Origin: Coxiellaceae bacterium
Lineage (GTDB): Bacteria > Pseudomonadota > Gammaproteobacteria > Coxiellales > Coxiellaceae
Assembly (NCBI GenBank): GCA_029212885.1
Contig: JARGPC010000001.1
Location: 450,068-514,067, forward strand
Reading direction: 5' to 3'
Length of the DNA: 64,000 bases
The translations under genes and the position numbers were made by a program. The notes under the pieces are model-generated. The model was not told where the DNA came from and ran no database searches. It saw nothing but the letters and a program-made list of their open reading frames with translations. This document shows positions 1 through 9,531 of the stretch, piece after piece. The number at the start of each line of letters is the position of its first letter. The first letter of the stretch is position 1.

Positions 1-262
1 CCTTAGCGGCTTTGATCTCTGCTTCCGTCACATGACCATCAGCCTTAGCCAAGTGCCCCATCACACTAAAAGTTGAGTTGAAAAATACTGCTTGCACTGT
101 GCTAGCATTAGCACGACCAGCACTGGCGCCCCCCGTCAACCAACTCAGGAATTTACCAGAATCAAACAAATAACCAACAATAAAGCCCAACACCGCACCG
201 ATTGGTCCACCCAATATGCCACCTAAAATTACACCGAGGATTCGTCCGCCTATTCTGTTCAT
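1..262 (-). CDS. djlA: DjlA, membrane-anchored DnaJ co-chaperone (N-terminal part, cut by window edge)
   Basis: The reverse strand from the ATG at 262 encodes a glycine-rich hydrophobic N-terminus (RIGGRILGVILGGILGG...) followed by FNSTFSVMGHLAKADGHVTE, which matches the start of the TerB-like domain in DjlA (VMGHLTKSKGRVTEADI in enterobacteria). DjlA is an inner-membrane type III J-protein that stimulates DnaK; its J domain would lie beyond the left edge. The glycine-rich single membrane segment is the dimerising anchor known for the family. The gene is divergent from gshA, with about 70 bp between the starts. Only about 87 residues are visible, but the match is specific. Confidence 0.85.
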   Translation of the reverse strand, partial: MNRIGGRILGVILGGILGGPIGAVLGFIVGYLFDSGKFLSWLTGGASAGRANASTVQAVFFNSTFSVMGHLAKADGHVTEAEIKAAK

Positions 263-330
263 ACTACGCTAGTGCCTTTACCTTTTAATTGCGATAAACT
301 GTGTCGATAATCGTAAATCGAGACACACAC

Positions 331-1638
331 ATGATAACAGATAACGTTCAAATCCCACACGTTAATACGCAGCTATCTGGACCATTAATTGAACTAGAAA
401 AGCAACTTATTGACCAACAAGTTAAAATCGAGTCGTGGTTACGCCAACAATGGCAGCTAACTCCACCCTCGCTTTACAGCTCTGTCGACCTGCGTAATGC
501 TGGATTTAAGCTCGCACCCGTCGATACTAATATCTTCCCCGCTGGCTTCAACAACTTAAACCGCGACTTCCTGCCGCTGTGCATTCAAGCCGCACAAGCC
601 ACTATCGCGGAAATTTGTCCAGACGTAACACGATTGCTTTTAGTACCTGAAAGCCACACACGCAACCAAATGTATTTTGAAAGCATCGCCACACTGCATG
701 AAATTTTAACCAAAGCCGGCTTCGAAGTACGCATTGGCTCAGTAAACCCTGATATCACCGAAGCAACAGAAATCACCACACCATCCGAGCAAACATTGCT
801 GCTGGAACCACTGATACGCGAGCAAGGCAAGGTGGGCGTTAAAGACTTCTTCCCCTGCTGCATCGTGCTAAACAACGATTTGTCGGATGGCATTCCACCA
901 GAACTGATGGACCTGACCGAGCAAAGCATTATGCCCTGCACCGAACTCGGCTGGTTTGCTCGCCTAAAGTCCGAGCACTTTGGCTTCTATCAACAAGTCT
1001 GTCATGAGTTCTCACAACAACTGTCGATTGATCCGTGGCTGATCTCGCCGTTATTTGATTACTGTGACGAACTCGACTTTATGAAACACCAAGGCGAAGG
1101 TTGTCTTGCACGCCGCGCCGAAAAGTTGCTGTATCAAATACAACAAAAATACGATCAATACGATATTAAAGAAAAACCTTACCTGGTAGTAAAATCTAAC
1201 TCAGGCACCTACGGCATGGGCGTTATGATTGTGCAAGAAGCCGAACAGCTACTAAAACTTAATCGCAAACAACGCACCAAAATGTCCGCCTCCAAAGGCA
1301 GCCAAGCGGTAACCAGTGCCATTCTGCAAGAAGGCGTTTACAGCTTTGAAACCTGGGGTGAAGATAAATCAGTCACAGAGCCAGTGATCTATATGATTGG
1401 TCGCCACGTAGTCGGTGGCTTTTACCGTGTGCACAATGGCCGCGGTCCAAACGAAAGCTTAAATGCTCCCGGCATGAACTTTGAACCACTCGCCTTTGCT
1501 GATGTGTGCAACAACCCCTGCGGCAATCCAGCTTCATTACGTTTTTACGTCTACGGCATTATCGCGCGCCTAGCCAACTTGGCGGCCGCGCGTGAAATGG
1601 ATGCCATCCATAAGGAGGAAAAACCTCATGAGCATTAA
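331..1638 (+). CDS. gshA: Glutamate-cysteine ligase, GshA of the proteobacterial PF08886 type
   Basis: Predicted cytoplasmic enzyme joining glutamate and cysteine with ATP, the first step of glutathione synthesis. The protein (435 residues from the ATG at 331) has the family signatures KLAPVDTNIFPAGFNNL near residue 50 and VKSNSGTYGMGVM near residue 290. It is unrelated in sequence to the E. coli GshA class. A GTG at 301 would add ten residues, but neither start has a convincing Shine-Dalgarno; the ATG is preferred because the family usually begins close to it. The stop overlaps the start of gshB by 11 bp, so the two are probably translationally coupled. Identification rests on remembered family motifs and on the gshB neighbour. 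Confidence 0.85.
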   Translation: MITDNVQIPHVNTQLSGPLIELEKQLIDQQVKIESWLRQQWQLTPPSLYSSVDLRNAGFKLAPVDTNIFPAGFNNLNRDFLPLCIQAAQATIAEICPDVTRLLLVPESHTRNQMYFESIATLHEILTKAGFEVRIGSVNPDITEATEITTPSEQTLLLEPLIREQGKVGVKDFFPCCIVLNNDLSDGIPPELMDLTEQSIMPCTELGWFARLKSEHFGFYQQVCHEFSQQLSIDPWLISPLFDYCDELDFMKHQGEGCLARRAEKLLYQIQQKYDQYDIKEKPYLVVKSNSGTYGMGVMIVQEAEQLLKLNRKQRTKMSASKGSQAVTSAILQEGVYSFETWGEDKSVTEPVIYMIGRHVVGGFYRVHNGRGPNESLNAPGMNFEPLAFADVCNNPCGNPASLRFYVYGIIARLANLAAAREMDAIHKEEKPHEH

Positions 1639-2581
1639 AATCGCCGTCGTTATGGATCCGATCGAAAAGATCACACCTTACAAAGATACCAGCTTCGCTA
1701 TGTTACTCGAAGCACAAAGCCGCGACTGGCAATGCTTTGTTATAGAGCCGCAAGATGTGTGGTTACAAGACGGCATCCCCTGGGGGCACTGCCAACAGGT
1801 AATTGTTAAAGATGATAATGACGATTGGTATCAAACACCCGACGAAGTGATTAAAGCACTGAGCGAATTCGATATCATTATCATTCGCAAAGACCCACCG
1901 TTTGATATGAATTATATTTACCTCACCTATATACTTGAACACGCCGAGGCGCAAGGGGTCATTGTTGCTAACCACCCGGCCAGTATTCGTGATGCGAATG
2001 AAAAATTATTCTGCTCGTGGTTCCCACAATGTTGCCCACCATCAATCGTTAGCTCTATCCCTGAAGTGATTCAAGATTTTGTTGATCAGCATGAACAAAC
2101 AGTGATTAAACCACTCGACAGCATGGGTGGGCGCGGTATCTTTCGATTGAATCATGATGATGATAACCGCAATGTTATTATCGAATCATCAACACACGCC
2201 GGACAACAAACGGTAATCGTGCAACAATATATTGATGCGATTCGCGAAGGTGATAAACGCATTTTATTAATTAATGGCGAACCAATTCCTTATGGCTTAG
2301 CTCGCATACCACCGGAAGGCGATTTTCATGGTAACTTGCGCGCTGGTGCTAAAGGCGTTGGCTTTGAATTATCCGATCGTGATATGTGGATTGCCGAACA
2401 AGTCGGTCCGCAATTAAAAGAGATGGGGTTATTTTTTGTTGGTATCGATGTGATTGGCTCGTACTTAACTGAAATCAATGTTACCAGCCCAACGTGTGCA
2501 CGTGAAATCAGCGCTCAATATAATATTAATATTTGTGGTCAACTACTCGACGTATTGGAACAAGAAGTTGTACAAACTTAA
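1628..2581 (+). CDS. gshB: Glutathione synthetase
   Basis: ATP-grasp enzyme that adds glycine to gamma-glutamylcysteine. The 317-residue product has the expected order: N-terminal KIAVVMDPIEKITPYKDTSF, central IKPLDSMGGRGIF (ATP-grasp lid), and the C-terminal metal and substrate region EINVTSPTCAREI. The start ATG at 1628 is set by a strong AAGGAGG at 1612-1618; an upstream in-frame ATG at 1592 lies inside gshA and lacks such a site. The gene overlaps gshA by 11 bp, and rsmJ follows in an overlapping frame, giving a three-gene operon. Length and motifs are normal for the family. Confidence 0.96.
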   Translation: MSIKIAVVMDPIEKITPYKDTSFAMLLEAQSRDWQCFVIEPQDVWLQDGIPWGHCQQVIVKDDNDDWYQTPDEVIKALSEFDIIIIRKDPPFDMNYIYLTYILEHAEAQGVIVANHPASIRDANEKLFCSWFPQCCPPSIVSSIPEVIQDFVDQHEQTVIKPLDSMGGRGIFRLNHDDDNRNVIIESSTHAGQQTVIVQQYIDAIREGDKRILLINGEPIPYGLARIPPEGDFHGNLRAGAKGVGFELSDRDMWIAEQVGPQLKEMGLFFVGIDVIGSYLTEINVTSPTCAREISAQYNINICGQLLDVLEQEVVQT

Positions 2582-3224
2582 ATCGCTTAATCATCGCCTA
2601 GCATTAGTCGACGAACAAGACCTCGACTCGCTCGGCAAACCCATCAGTGTCGACTTTGCTGATGGTGCCATCGCACACCGCATCGAACAAGGTGGTGGTA
2701 AAAAACAACTACTAGCCAAGGCTGTCGGCTGCCATAAACATAAAGCACTGAGCGTAATTGATGCTACTGCTGGTTTAGGTCGCGATAGCTTTGTATTAGC
2801 TTCGCTTGGCTGCCACGTCACCTCGATTGAACGACACGCTGATATTTTTGCACTGCTGCAAGACGGCTACCAACGCGCCGTCGAGGCAGGCATAGACTCG
2901 ATTGAAAATATGCAAATCATTCATGCTGATACCAGCGAATACTTAGCAAAACTACCTGCCGAACAAACTGTTGATGTTATTTATATTGATCCGATGTACC
3001 CACACAGCAATAAGTCCGCTTTAGTTAAAAAAGAAATGCGTATCTTACGCCAAGTGGTCGGCGATGATCACGACAATGCAGAGCTATTAGATGCTGCAAT
3101 ACAGCATGCCAGTTACCGGGTTGTGGTTAAGCGCCCCATCCATGCGCCATCACTGACCGAGCGAAAACCCAACTTTGACTATAAAGGTAAGAAGTCTCGG
3201 TTTGATATTTACCTACCTAATTAG
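2568..3224 (+). CDS. rsmJ: 16S rRNA (guanine1516-N2)-methyltransferase RsmJ
   Basis: SAM-dependent methyltransferase that modifies G1516 of 16S rRNA. The hallmark stretches are present: VDFADGAIAHR, VIDATAGLGRDSFVLASLGC (SAM-binding loop), YIDPMYPHSNKSALVKKEMR (catalytic region) and VVKRP near the end. The N-terminus is shorter than in E. coli RsmJ (about 250 residues). No good start is visible: a TTG at 2568 overlaps gshB by 14 bp and gives 218 residues, while an in-frame ATG at 2478 would overlap gshB by 104 bp. The TTG is preferred because of the smaller overlap. It is probably co-translated with gshB. REP-like hairpins directly downstream may end the operon. Confidence 0.88.
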   Translation: MYKLKSLNHRLALVDEQDLDSLGKPISVDFADGAIAHRIEQGGGKKQLLAKAVGCHKHKALSVIDATAGLGRDSFVLASLGCHVTSIERHADIFALLQDGYQRAVEAGIDSIENMQIIHADTSEYLAKLPAEQTVDVIYIDPMYPHSNKSALVKKEMRILRQVVGDDHDNAELLDAAIQHASYRVVVKRPIHAPSLTERKPNFDYKGKKSRFDIYLPN

Positions 3225-3230
3225 CATTTA

Positions 3231-3340
3231 TCCCTGACTACGACCCTGTCATCCCAGGCTACGGCACTGTCATCCCTGGCTGCGACCAGGGACCCATATA
3301 TTATTCTGGATCCCAGCTCGGGAGCCGGGATGACAAGCCA
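3231..3340. repeat. REP-like palindromic repeat cluster
   Basis: The stretch contains repeated GTCATCCC(A/T)GGCT units (3248, 3269) and an almost perfect hairpin at 3310-3331, with arms ATCCCAGCTC and GAGCCGGGAT around a GG loop, followed by GAC. Related ATCCCGG/CCGGGAT hairpins occur at 12108, 17468 and 48098, always between genes. This one lies just after rsmJ and may serve as a transcript end or mRNA stabiliser. Confidence 0.75.
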
Positions 3341-3488
3341 CTTTCAGGAATAACTCAACATATCAATAAGTTAGCAAGTTACAAACAACCCCGGGTATTG
3401 CACCACTATATTAAGCTAATATACTAGCAGCATAGTTTTTATTAAATCAGCCAGTAAGTTAAATTAAAAAAAGAGAAGTAAGTGAGCC

Positions 3489-6400
3489 ATGAGACCGATT
3501 ATTATATTATCCAAAGAAATTGCCGATGAAGTAGCCGCATTAGAAATTGACTTAACCAATCTAGAGTCAACCGAGCAAAAAGCATCTGACACAAATTCAG
3601 CCAAGAGAAATCAATTAATAAAACTACTGACAGGACTCATACAAAATCAACTTACCTCTGGTGCAAGAAAAGAATTCCTCAATGGTAAAATCGCAAAAGA
3701 CAAGAAAATATATAGTCTCAAGCTCAATAAGGGCGAACGAGTAATCGCCATTGACAGAAATTACAGTGGCAAGCAAGTCACGATATTACTGTCCATGGAT
3801 AAGCATGATGGTAAAGGCGCATACAGTAGCCCTTATCTTAAAACGCCAGGCTTATTACAAAAGTTCTTAGATGATTATGATGAACAAATTAAAACAATAG
3901 CTGCAATGTCTGCTTCAAACGATATCGGCGTACTCAAAGACAAAAGAACAGCAGCAGATGAAGCACCAGAGTATGACGATCTTGATGCCGATGGCGCTGC
4001 AGGTGTTGGTGGTTCAATAGGTGAAGATGTTATCGAACCTGAACCCCTCAGCAAACAATGGCAATATAATAAGTGCTTAATTACACCAACAGCAGAGCAA
4101 GATGCCTGCCTACAAGCATTACTGCAAGGTGCGTTAACCAGAGAACAATTTATTGCACTGGTTACCGGGGCACCCGGATCAGGAAAAACCTTGCTAGGTT
4201 CCGAACTATTGCAAAAAATTATTGCACAACTCGACACTGAAACAGCTCCCAAAAAAGTGTTCTATATCGCTCAGCTCAAGGACCTTCGTGATACTGTTGA
4301 GGCTTCGTGGAAGGCTTCCAGTGGATACAGTGATGAGCACGAAGAGAAGGCTAGTTTTGTTAACTATAACGGCATAATTAACGTAGCGCAGCCAGAACTG
4401 CTTGGCCAGTTCAAAGAAGTTGACGACACTCATTTAAATGCATTTTTTACCGAGAAACAAAGCAAACAAAATAAGGCACACAAAGCTGCGAGAAAAAAAA
4501 GCACATCCATTGACATAGATTTTTCACTGTTCCGCCATGAATGCGATGTGATGGCAAGTATCGACACACTGGATGAGTATAAAAGCATTGGCAGCAACCA
4601 CTCGCTGCTGCATGGAGATGCCAAGTCACAAGAACAACTTTGGCAGTACTTTGAGGAATATAAGGGCATTCTATCCGAAGGGAAACTATATCATCCACGC
4701 CTTACCCGATTTATTTTTGAAGGCTCTAGCGCTGAGCTAAGTAAGGCCGTGTTGATCGTTGATGAAGCTTTGGACCTTAGTCGCGCACAACTAAAAAATC
4801 TAATGGACCTAGGGTTTATAATCATCTTCTTAGGTGACTACCACCAAGATCTCGAACATGTTTCAAACTTACCGGAGTTTATAAAACAGGAAATTGAAAA
4901 GCGCACACATAGCGACCCGCGCGATTATTACATTAGCAAATTAGACACCAGCCATCGTTGCGCTAAAAATATTGCTACGCTTGGCTCTACTATTCTTCAA
5001 GTTAAGCGGAAAATAACAACGCACGGTTCAAAGCTAGCAGATACCCAACTAGAAAGTGCCCTTGATCAAATGGGAAGTGTGTATCACTGCAGCGACATCG
5101 AAGCCTTAAAAGAATATTGCAAAACGGCTAAAACAGCTGTTGTATGCTCAAAAGATAACAAAGACCACTTAAAAACATTACTAGGCACCGCACTAATATT
5201 CACCGCTGACGAAATTAAAGGGCTAGGTTTCCCGCGCGTAATAGTATGGGAGTACTTTTCCAATAGAAACGCACAAAGCTTCACTAAATACTTTAACCAA
5301 CCCAGCTCATCACGTGGCGATATCACCACTGATGATAGATGCTTTACGCCATTTATTAATGGATTTTATACCGCCATTACGCGCGCTGAAACAGAAGTAG
5401 TCTTAGTGCAAAAAGGTACGCATAAGCACATTAAAGCTTTACTTAAAATATTGACAAAAGATGGCGCGCTAAAAGATGAAGTATCTGAACTGCATAAAGC
5501 GGCAACAAGCCAAGCCGAATGGCTTGATATTGCTGACAACTTATATCGCAAGCAACTGACCACCCAAGCTAAGGATATATACCAAACACAAATTGAGCAG
5601 CTAGAAGAGGCCGGCGACTCTATTGATGCAATAGAAGGCATCCGTCGTCGACAAGTTAGCATTTTGCGTAAAGTTAATTTAAACGACCAGGCTGATGTAA
5701 TTCAACAAACATATGAACCGAGCCTTGATTACACTGACGCAGAAGACAAACATACACCACCATCGAGCCCAGAACCTCAACCACCTGGTGATGGAGAGGA
5801 AAAACACACGCCTCTGCCTAGCCCAACATCTCATCCACGTCCTGATAGTGGTAACGAAGCAGAGCTCCCACCCAAACCATTAGTCATTGTGCCAGATGAA
5901 TTTGATGACTATAAGCTCACCTTTAGTGGACCTATAAAAGCGCAGAGCAAAAAGAGAGTGAAAAAGAAGGGGAAAAAGAAAAGTAGCAGAGTAACTGTTA
6001 CCTTTACCCAACCGCTTGCACAGACGCAAATCGATGCTATTGTGCATTGCCCTAACTCAATAGAAATTAAAGCTATCATTCCAATGTATTTCAAAGCTTT
6101 ACTGCTCGGTAAAATAAATGAAAAAATATCCTTAGAATCTTACACAAAACTTATTGAAAAAATTATTAAACACAACCCTGAAATAGTGAATGATTTGGCC
6201 GGATTTTTTATAGCGATCACAGCCGATAATGACAACTCAATTCTCATGCAATTATTAACAAAAACAAATACACTGCATAAGTCAGCATTTTCATTTTTAA
6301 TTGACTTATCTAAAAAAGATAAGCGTTTTTGCCTGAAGTTCCTCCAAAGCTTATCGAGAGAGGGTTCATGCTTAACTGATATTATTACAAATGGCAATAA

Positions 6401-8528
6401 CACCTTCGAGCAATTCGTAGTGGCTGCAAAAACGAACACTTTAATCAAAACAGTTCTATTTAAGCAGCTAACCCCCCAACTGCTGCTTAAAATACTTACT
6501 GATGAACCCTGTGCACTTAAAGCCTTACTTGAATTAGCAGAAAAAGAAGTTGACCACACACAAAAAGCCATGGATGCTTTATATACTGAATTCAACTCCA
6601 CCCCTCTCTGGCGGAGAGCATTAGAGGAAACAGCAAGCGCTTTACCACTGCTTGCTTTTTTTAAAAGATCACCAGACCGAACACCTTCCGGTATCATTAG
6701 TTTACTTGGACATACTACTGATTTGCGCTTAAAGGCTATTGAGTTCATACTTATAAATGAAGCAGTGATATTTGACGCAATAGTTGATTTAGCTAGTGTC
6801 AAGCCAGAGCTGCTTAATGAAGTAATTAAATTAGTAGAGGAAGACAGAGCTCAAAGAGCACTATCGAAACAGAAGTACGCATCATTGATACAACATATAG
6901 CCGCACGCGCACCCAAAGCTTGCCATCAATTGATTCAAATCGCAAAATGCAATACTGAATTGCGTGACCTTATCTTCAAAGAATTAAGCTATAAAGATTA
7001 CACCGATCGTTCAGTGATACACGTTCTTACAGTGCACGCACATAGCAACCTTATACCTTTACTGCAGCTATTTCCCGAAAAAGAAGAACTAACTGAAATT
7101 CTTAACACAACAAACACTATAAATGATAATAAGCACACAAAAATCACACCACTAGTATTATTTGCAAAGCAATCACACGCTAAATCTGACGATTACTTGG
7201 AACAACTGTTAGCACTTGCTAGCTCTCATAAACCACTATTCACCGCCATTAAAATAGCACTAAATACCACCGGTATGAATATTTTTTTCTCTTACGTTGG
7301 AGGGTCGCGGATTAATTGCTTGATCAATATATTTAATCTTGGCCTCCTGGATCAGGATATAGCGAAAGCTATACATCGACATGGCACCGGCTTTCTATAT
7401 TCCATTGCACATAGATATCCCGATCACATAGCCCCACTTGTAAAGCACGCCAACAGTAATCCGCTATTACGCGAATATATAATTATGGAGTTAAATACTA
7501 GCCTTTCAACACAAGCAGGACCCAGCACAGCCATGCACGCCATAGCATCAAACTCAGTCGATGGGTTTTTAGCACTGATTAATGCTGCTAAAACCGATGA
7601 TGCAATATGCACCGGTCTATTTGAAGCCTGCGCCATACCTATGCACACCAATTATACGCCCCTACATTTTTCAGCTATTTATCCCGAATCCATGTGTCTT
7701 GTTGAATTGATTTTACTCTTCATTAGCAAGCGAGAATTAGCAGAAACTCATATCGAAGATTTATTAAAGCAGGAAACCAATCAAGGTCATACACCACTTT
7801 ATCTGGCATCAAAGCGCACTGGCTTTACGTCATTAGTAAATGCAGCTGAAACAAACATAGAACTGCAAAACATTCTTGCTGATCGGCTATGTGACCAAGA
7901 ACCAAGGCACGGTGCAACAATACTGCTTTCACTGGCAGTAAATAACCCAAGTAGTGTTGAAAAACTATTTAGACTAAGCGAATACAACGAACGCTTACAG
8001 GAAAATATATTAGCAGCCTTACTATTAAAAACTCACGACACTGCTAATGACACTACAGCCTTTCAGGCTATTAGGACACATGCACCTAACGCAATAAAAC
8101 ACATTATTAAGCCCTTCATAACAACAATTCTCACCTCCGAATATCCTTCGGCATATATTGATCTTTTGGCTGATTGTATTCAAACCGCCGACTCAAACGG
8201 CAATACTGGCTTACACCTTATAATCAAAGCGGATATACGATTAGCTCTTTACGATTCGGTTATTGAAATGGCTAAACATCACCCAACATTGCACGAAGCA
8301 ATTATTGCTGCACAGGACGTCAGAAATGCGCTTGGTACAACTCCCAAAGAAACGATTTTTTATATCCAATCCCCCATTAAAAGATCGAGACTTTTCAGCA
8401 CCATGCGAACATTTAAGCCTGTAGGGGCTATCGAAGCACGCGCTATAGCTGAAGAAAAAGCGCCACCTGCAGGAGAAGAGGCAGCGCAGCCAGAAAGTAA
8501 TATTACTCCAGGTCCGGGCACAACGTAA
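3489..8528 (+). CDS. Giant SF1 helicase-like protein with helical/ankyrin-like repeats, candidate effector
   Basis: A 1679-residue orphan. Residues about 200-660 resemble a superfamily 1 helicase or DUF2075-like ATPase: Walker A GAPGSGKT at 227-234, Walker B LIVDEA with D425/E426, then FLGDYHQD, a SHRCAKNIA segment, and motif VI YTAITRAE at 627-634. A proline/acid-rich linker (about 755-800) is followed by a lysine-rich cluster K821-R834 (KKRVKKKGKKKSSR) that looks like a nuclear localisation signal. From about 850 to the end there are about 30-residue helical units, some ankyrin-like (GHTPLYLASKR, NGNTGLHLI). The start ATG at 3489 is preceded by GAGAAG. The combination suggests an ATPase acting in a host cell; this is inference. 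The convergent ankyrin gene begins at the very next base. Confidence 0.75.
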   Translation: MRPIIILSKEIADEVAALEIDLTNLESTEQKASDTNSAKRNQLIKLLTGLIQNQLTSGARKEFLNGKIAKDKKIYSLKLNKGERVIAIDRNYSGKQVTILLSMDKHDGKGAYSSPYLKTPGLLQKFLDDYDEQIKTIAAMSASNDIGVLKDKRTAADEAPEYDDLDADGAAGVGGSIGEDVIEPEPLSKQWQYNKCLITPTAEQDACLQALLQGALTREQFIALVTGAPGSGKTLLGSELLQKIIAQLDTETAPKKVFYIAQLKDLRDTVEASWKASSGYSDEHEEKASFVNYNGIINVAQPELLGQFKEVDDTHLNAFFTEKQSKQNKAHKAARKKSTSIDIDFSLFRHECDVMASIDTLDEYKSIGSNHSLLHGDAKSQEQLWQYFEEYKGILSEGKLYHPRLTRFIFEGSSAELSKAVLIVDEALDLSRAQLKNLMDLGFIIIFLGDYHQDLEHVSNLPEFIKQEIEKRTHSDPRDYYISKLDTSHRCAKNIATLGSTILQVKRKITTHGSKLADTQLESALDQMGSVYHCSDIEALKEYCKTAKTAVVCSKDNKDHLKTLLGTALIFTADEIKGLGFPRVIVWEYFSNRNAQSFTKYFNQPSSSRGDITTDDRCFTPFINGFYTAITRAETEVVLVQKGTHKHIKALLKILTKDGALKDEVSELHKAATSQAEWLDIADNLYRKQLTTQAKDIYQTQIEQLEEAGDSIDAIEGIRRRQVSILRKVNLNDQADVIQQTYEPSLDYTDAEDKHTPPSSPEPQPPGDGEEKHTPLPSPTSHPRPDSGNEAELPPKPLVIVPDEFDDYKLTFSGPIKAQSKKRVKKKGKKKSSRVTVTFTQPLAQTQIDAIVHCPNSIEIKAIIPMYFKALLLGKINEKISLESYTKLIEKIIKHNPEIVNDLAGFFIAITADNDNSILMQLLTKTNTLHKSAFSFLIDLSKKDKRFCLKFLQSLSREGSCLTDIITNGNNTFEQFVVAAKTNTLIKTVLFKQLTPQLLLKILTDEPCALKALLELAEKEVDHTQKAMDALYTEFNSTPLWRRALEETASALPLLAFFKRSPDRTPSGIISLLGHTTDLRLKAIEFILINEAVIFDAIVDLASVKPELLNEVIKLVEEDRAQRALSKQKYASLIQHIAARAPKACHQLIQIAKCNTELRDLIFKELSYKDYTDRSVIHVLTVHAHSNLIPLLQLFPEKEELTEILNTTNTINDNKHTKITPLVLFAKQSHAKSDDYLEQLLALASSHKPLFTAIKIALNTTGMNIFFSYVGGSRINCLINIFNLGLLDQDIAKAIHRHGTGFLYSIAHRYPDHIAPLVKHANSNPLLREYIIMELNTSLSTQAGPSTAMHAIASNSVDGFLALINAAKTDDAICTGLFEACAIPMHTNYTPLHFSAIYPESMCLVELILLFISKRELAETHIEDLLKQETNQGHTPLYLASKRTGFTSLVNAAETNIELQNILADRLCDQEPRHGATILLSLAVNNPSSVEKLFRLSEYNERLQENILAALLLKTHDTANDTTAFQAIRTHAPNAIKHIIKPFITTILTSEYPSAYIDLLADCIQTADSNGNTGLHLIIKADIRLALYDSVIEMAKHHPTLHEAIIAAQDVRNALGTTPKETIFYIQSPIKRSRLFSTMRTFKPVGAIEARAIAEEKAPPAGEEAAQPESNITPGPGTT

Positions 8529-9326
8529 TTAGGTGGCTGGTGGCAACAAAGGCTCCAAACCCGACGTATCAATCCACGGATCGTATACTTTTCTATAACG
8601 TCGGGTAGCGGAGCAAACCTGCTTCTGCTGTTCCAGGTGGTATTGGTGATGACGCTTTTCTGCTTGCTGCCTATCATAACAAGCCTGCTCATGACACTCG
8701 ATTAATAAACCCATATCCCAATTATGTTGCGCTGCAAAATGTGCCAGCGTATAACCCGCATTGGTTGTCGCGTAAATAGAAGCACCTTGCTCAATTAAAT
8801 AATAGGTCTGAAAAAACTTTTTCTGCGACGCCGCTAATAACAGTGCCGTATAACCAAAACGATTAGTACTATCCAACAACAGATGCCGCGACATTAAGTG
8901 CTTTAAAATAGTAGGATCGTCATCCATCTCAGGATTAGACACGGCATACATTAGCACGCTCGCGCCCATATGATCACAAGCATTGCGATCTGCCTGGTGC
9001 TCAATCAGCCACTTCACTACCGCTTTTTGCCCCCAGTAACACGCCAGTGCTAAAGGCGTTGTGCTACGACAACAAACATCTATCGGCACATTACAGCATT
9101 GCACTAAATATTTGATGATAGGTAAATAGCCTTTTCGCGCGGCAATATGAATCGCCTGATAACCATCATCTGCTGAATAGTGCTCTAATTGATGTATTTT
9201 GATTATTGACTGCATTAACGACACTTGCCCTGCCGCTACCGCCTGTAAGTAAATCTCAGGTATTACGTTATGTGGATCACCATTCTTTTTTGCTTGCCAC
9301 CAATGAAATCGCCGAAAACTTACCAT
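8529..9326 (-). CDS. Ankyrin-repeat protein, candidate effector
   Basis: The 265-residue product contains five to six ankyrin repeats between about residues 35 and 210, seen as DDGYQAIHIAARKGYLPIIKYLV, TPLALACYWGQKAVVKWLIEH, GASVLMYAV, FGYTALLLAAS and AGYTLAHFAAQHNWDM. The C-terminal 60 residues are charged and His/Gln-rich with no recognised domain. Ankyrin repeats mediate protein-protein contacts and are common in effectors of intracellular bacteria. There is no signal peptide. The ATG at 9326 is chosen over a GTG at 9332 because GGGAGGGG sits five bases upstream. The gene is convergent with the giant helicase-like gene, with no spacer. The partner or target is unknown. Confidence 0.85.
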   Translation of the reverse strand: MVSFRRFHWWQAKKNGDPHNVIPEIYLQAVAAGQVSLMQSIIKIHQLEHYSADDGYQAIHIAARKGYLPIIKYLVQCCNVPIDVCCRSTTPLALACYWGQKAVVKWLIEHQADRNACDHMGASVLMYAVSNPEMDDDPTILKHLMSRHLLLDSTNRFGYTALLLAASQKKFFQTYYLIEQGASIYATTNAGYTLAHFAAQHNWDMGLLIECHEQACYDRQQAEKRHHQYHLEQQKQVCSATRRYRKVYDPWIDTSGLEPLLPPAT

Positions 9327-9531
9327 AGTCACCCCTCCCTATCAATTATTGAAAGACGACCACACAGAAAAAACTGAAAAACCACAAAAGAGATTTTTAC
9401 TGTATCTAATTTTAAAAAACTCTGCAAATATCATTTAAAAAAATAGCTAGCCATTGAAATAAAAAATTATATTGTCAGATTAACTCATCTGCGCTTGAAT
9501 AAAACAGTTTCATTTGGTTGTGGAGAAAGTC

